Notes under the pieces: model-generated | What the model was told of the DNA's origin: nothing | What the model saw: only the letters and a program-made list of their open reading frames with translations | The model's database searches: none | Position numbers and translations under genes: made by a program | Assembly: GCA_048498555.1 (NCBI GenBank) | Contig: JBEHXT010000005.1 | Location: 62,001 to 126,000, forward strand | Length of the DNA: 64,000 bases | Reading direction: 5' to 3' | Origin: Danxiaibacter sp048498555 | GTDB lineage: Bacteria; Bacteroidota; Bacteroidia; Chitinophagales; Chitinophagaceae | Shown here: piece by piece, positions 63,113-64,000 of the stretch | Layout: every line of letters starts with the position of its first letter | Numbering within the stretch: the stretch's first letter is position 1

Positions 63113-64000
63113 TTAAGCGTTTTTGTTTAAACCGTTCTTTTTCGACAGAATTCCTAAGATTTTATTTAAATAGATCTCAAACACAATTTCATCCGCAAAC
63201 TGCTTACGAACCTTTACCCTTCCAGCTTTACCCATTTTTACTCTTTCCTCATGAGACAACAACAAGATTTGCTCCATTTTTTTAGATAAATCTGTTGCAT
63301 CTTTCAATTTACACAAAAAGCCCGAAATGTGGTCGTCCACAACTTCTTTGCAACCCACACAATTTGTTGTTATAATTGGTTTTTCTAACGAAGCCGCCTC
63401 TAGTAATGCTTTGGGAATTCCCTCCCTATACGAAGGCAATACAAAGCAATCAGCAGTCCTTAATATTGGAATTATGTTATCGGTAGCGCCCAGGTAGCTG
63501 ACAACGCCTTCATTTTCCCAACATACGATTTGCTTTCTGGAAATTGCTGCAGGATTTTCTGCATCAACAAACCCCAAAAGTAAACTATCGAACTTGTACC
63601 CGCGCTCCTTTAGCAATCGGGAGGCAGTAACGAACTCATAAATGCCTTTATCGCTAATAATCCTACCCGAATAAAGAAATTTTAATCTACTACCTATCCC
63701 CGGAGCTTCATCTGGACAAAACTTTCTTGTATCGATGCCTTCTCCAGGCAGTACAAACGTATTCTCCCTGTTAACAAATTTATGCTTCAAAAATATATTT
63801 CGATCATCACCATTAAGAAACCAGACCTCATTCGCTCGATTAATAAATCTCTTATAAAGTTTTTGTGCGATTAGCGCTACTAGGTTATTCCTAATGAAAG
63901 TATAGCCAAGGCCTGTGGCGACCGCAATAGATGGAATTTTTAATTTTCGGGCAGCCGCAGATCCGTATATATTGGGTTTGATGGTATAATGGAAAATCAT
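63113..64000 (-). CDS. glycosyltransferase family 4, N-terminus outside window
   Basis: GT-B enzyme with about 295 residues visible; the frame is open to the window edge, and the ATG at 64000 is probably an internal Met. FHYTIKPNIYGSAAARK and VATGLGYTFI resemble the middle of PglA/WbpY-type HexNAc transferases, then LKFLYSGRIISDKGIYEFVTAS starts the donor domain, and SYREGIPKALLEAASLEKPIITTNCVG carries the E-x7-E site. The missing part is about 70-90 residues. It belongs to the polysaccharide locus, but its terminator separates it from the Wza promoter. Confidence 0.85.
   Translation of the reverse strand: MIFHYTIKPNIYGSAAARKLKIPSIAVATGLGYTFIRNNLVALIAQKLYKRFINRANEVWFLNGDDRNIFLKHKFVNRENTFVLPGEGIDTRKFCPDEAPGIGSRLKFLYSGRIISDKGIYEFVTASRLLKERGYKFDSLLLGFVDAENPAAISRKQIVCWENEGVVSYLGATDNIIPILRTADCFVLPSYREGIPKALLEAASLEKPIITTNCVGCKEVVDDHISGFLCKLKDATDLSKKMEQILLLSHEERVKMGKAGRVKVRKQFADEIVFEIYLNKILGILSKKNGLNKNA

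Overview
The window reads as a chromosome segment from a member of the Bacteroidota, most like the Chitinophagaceae. The evidence is a type IX secretion component (PorT) and a type IX C-terminal sorting tail, a TonB receptor with an N-terminal carboxypeptidase-regulatory domain, promoters of the Bacteroidota TTG/TAnnTTTG type, and menaquinone-type housekeeping genes. No tRNA, rRNA, CRISPR array, insertion sequence or prophage was recognised. Gene calls rest on motifs and family knowledge; no database search was run.

Bases 1 to about 35.8 kb are mostly single genes and short operons. In order: the end of a glutathione peroxidase; holB and a RicT/YaaT-like PSP1 protein with a Gln/Pro tail; a 1617-residue secreted mosaic protein; two tandem outer-membrane beta-barrel paralogues preceded by a decayed third copy; yihY, a MazG-like phosphohydrolase, a truncated haemoglobin and dtd (minus), divergent from arfB; a MutS-like ATPase with an M1 peptidase; dihydroorotase divergent from an outer-membrane protein; ubiE-porT; an ABC ATPase; tsaE and alanine dehydrogenase; a copper P-type ATPase and RecQ; a TonB-dependent receptor; a DUF72 protein; an M28 peptidase lipoprotein; and a GH16 lipoprotein.

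Bases 35.9 to 64 kb are one large surface or secreted polysaccharide locus, all on the minus strand. Reading in the direction of transcription: a glycosyltransferase cut by the window edge, then a strong promoter (62716-62744), a Wza-type export protein, a kinase-less Wzz, a full pseudaminic acid pathway (pseB, pseC, pseF, a pseG-pseH fusion, pseI), a two-domain hexapeptide acyltransferase, a PhyH-type dioxygenase, a Wzx flippase, a KpsS-like transferase candidate, three GT2 enzymes, a Wzy-like polymerase, a glycosyltransferase remnant, two GT4 enzymes, a DUF4091 lipoprotein, a UDP-glucuronate-epimerase-like protein, and rfbB-rfbC-rfbA ending at a strong terminator. rfbD, an initiating sugar-phosphate transferase and a Wzc kinase are not in the window.

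Several intergenic gaps carry families of short reiterated words, some arranged as inverted pairs across one gap and some shared between distant gaps. Together with the Pse module and its unassigned modifying enzymes, these are the most interesting unexplained signals here.
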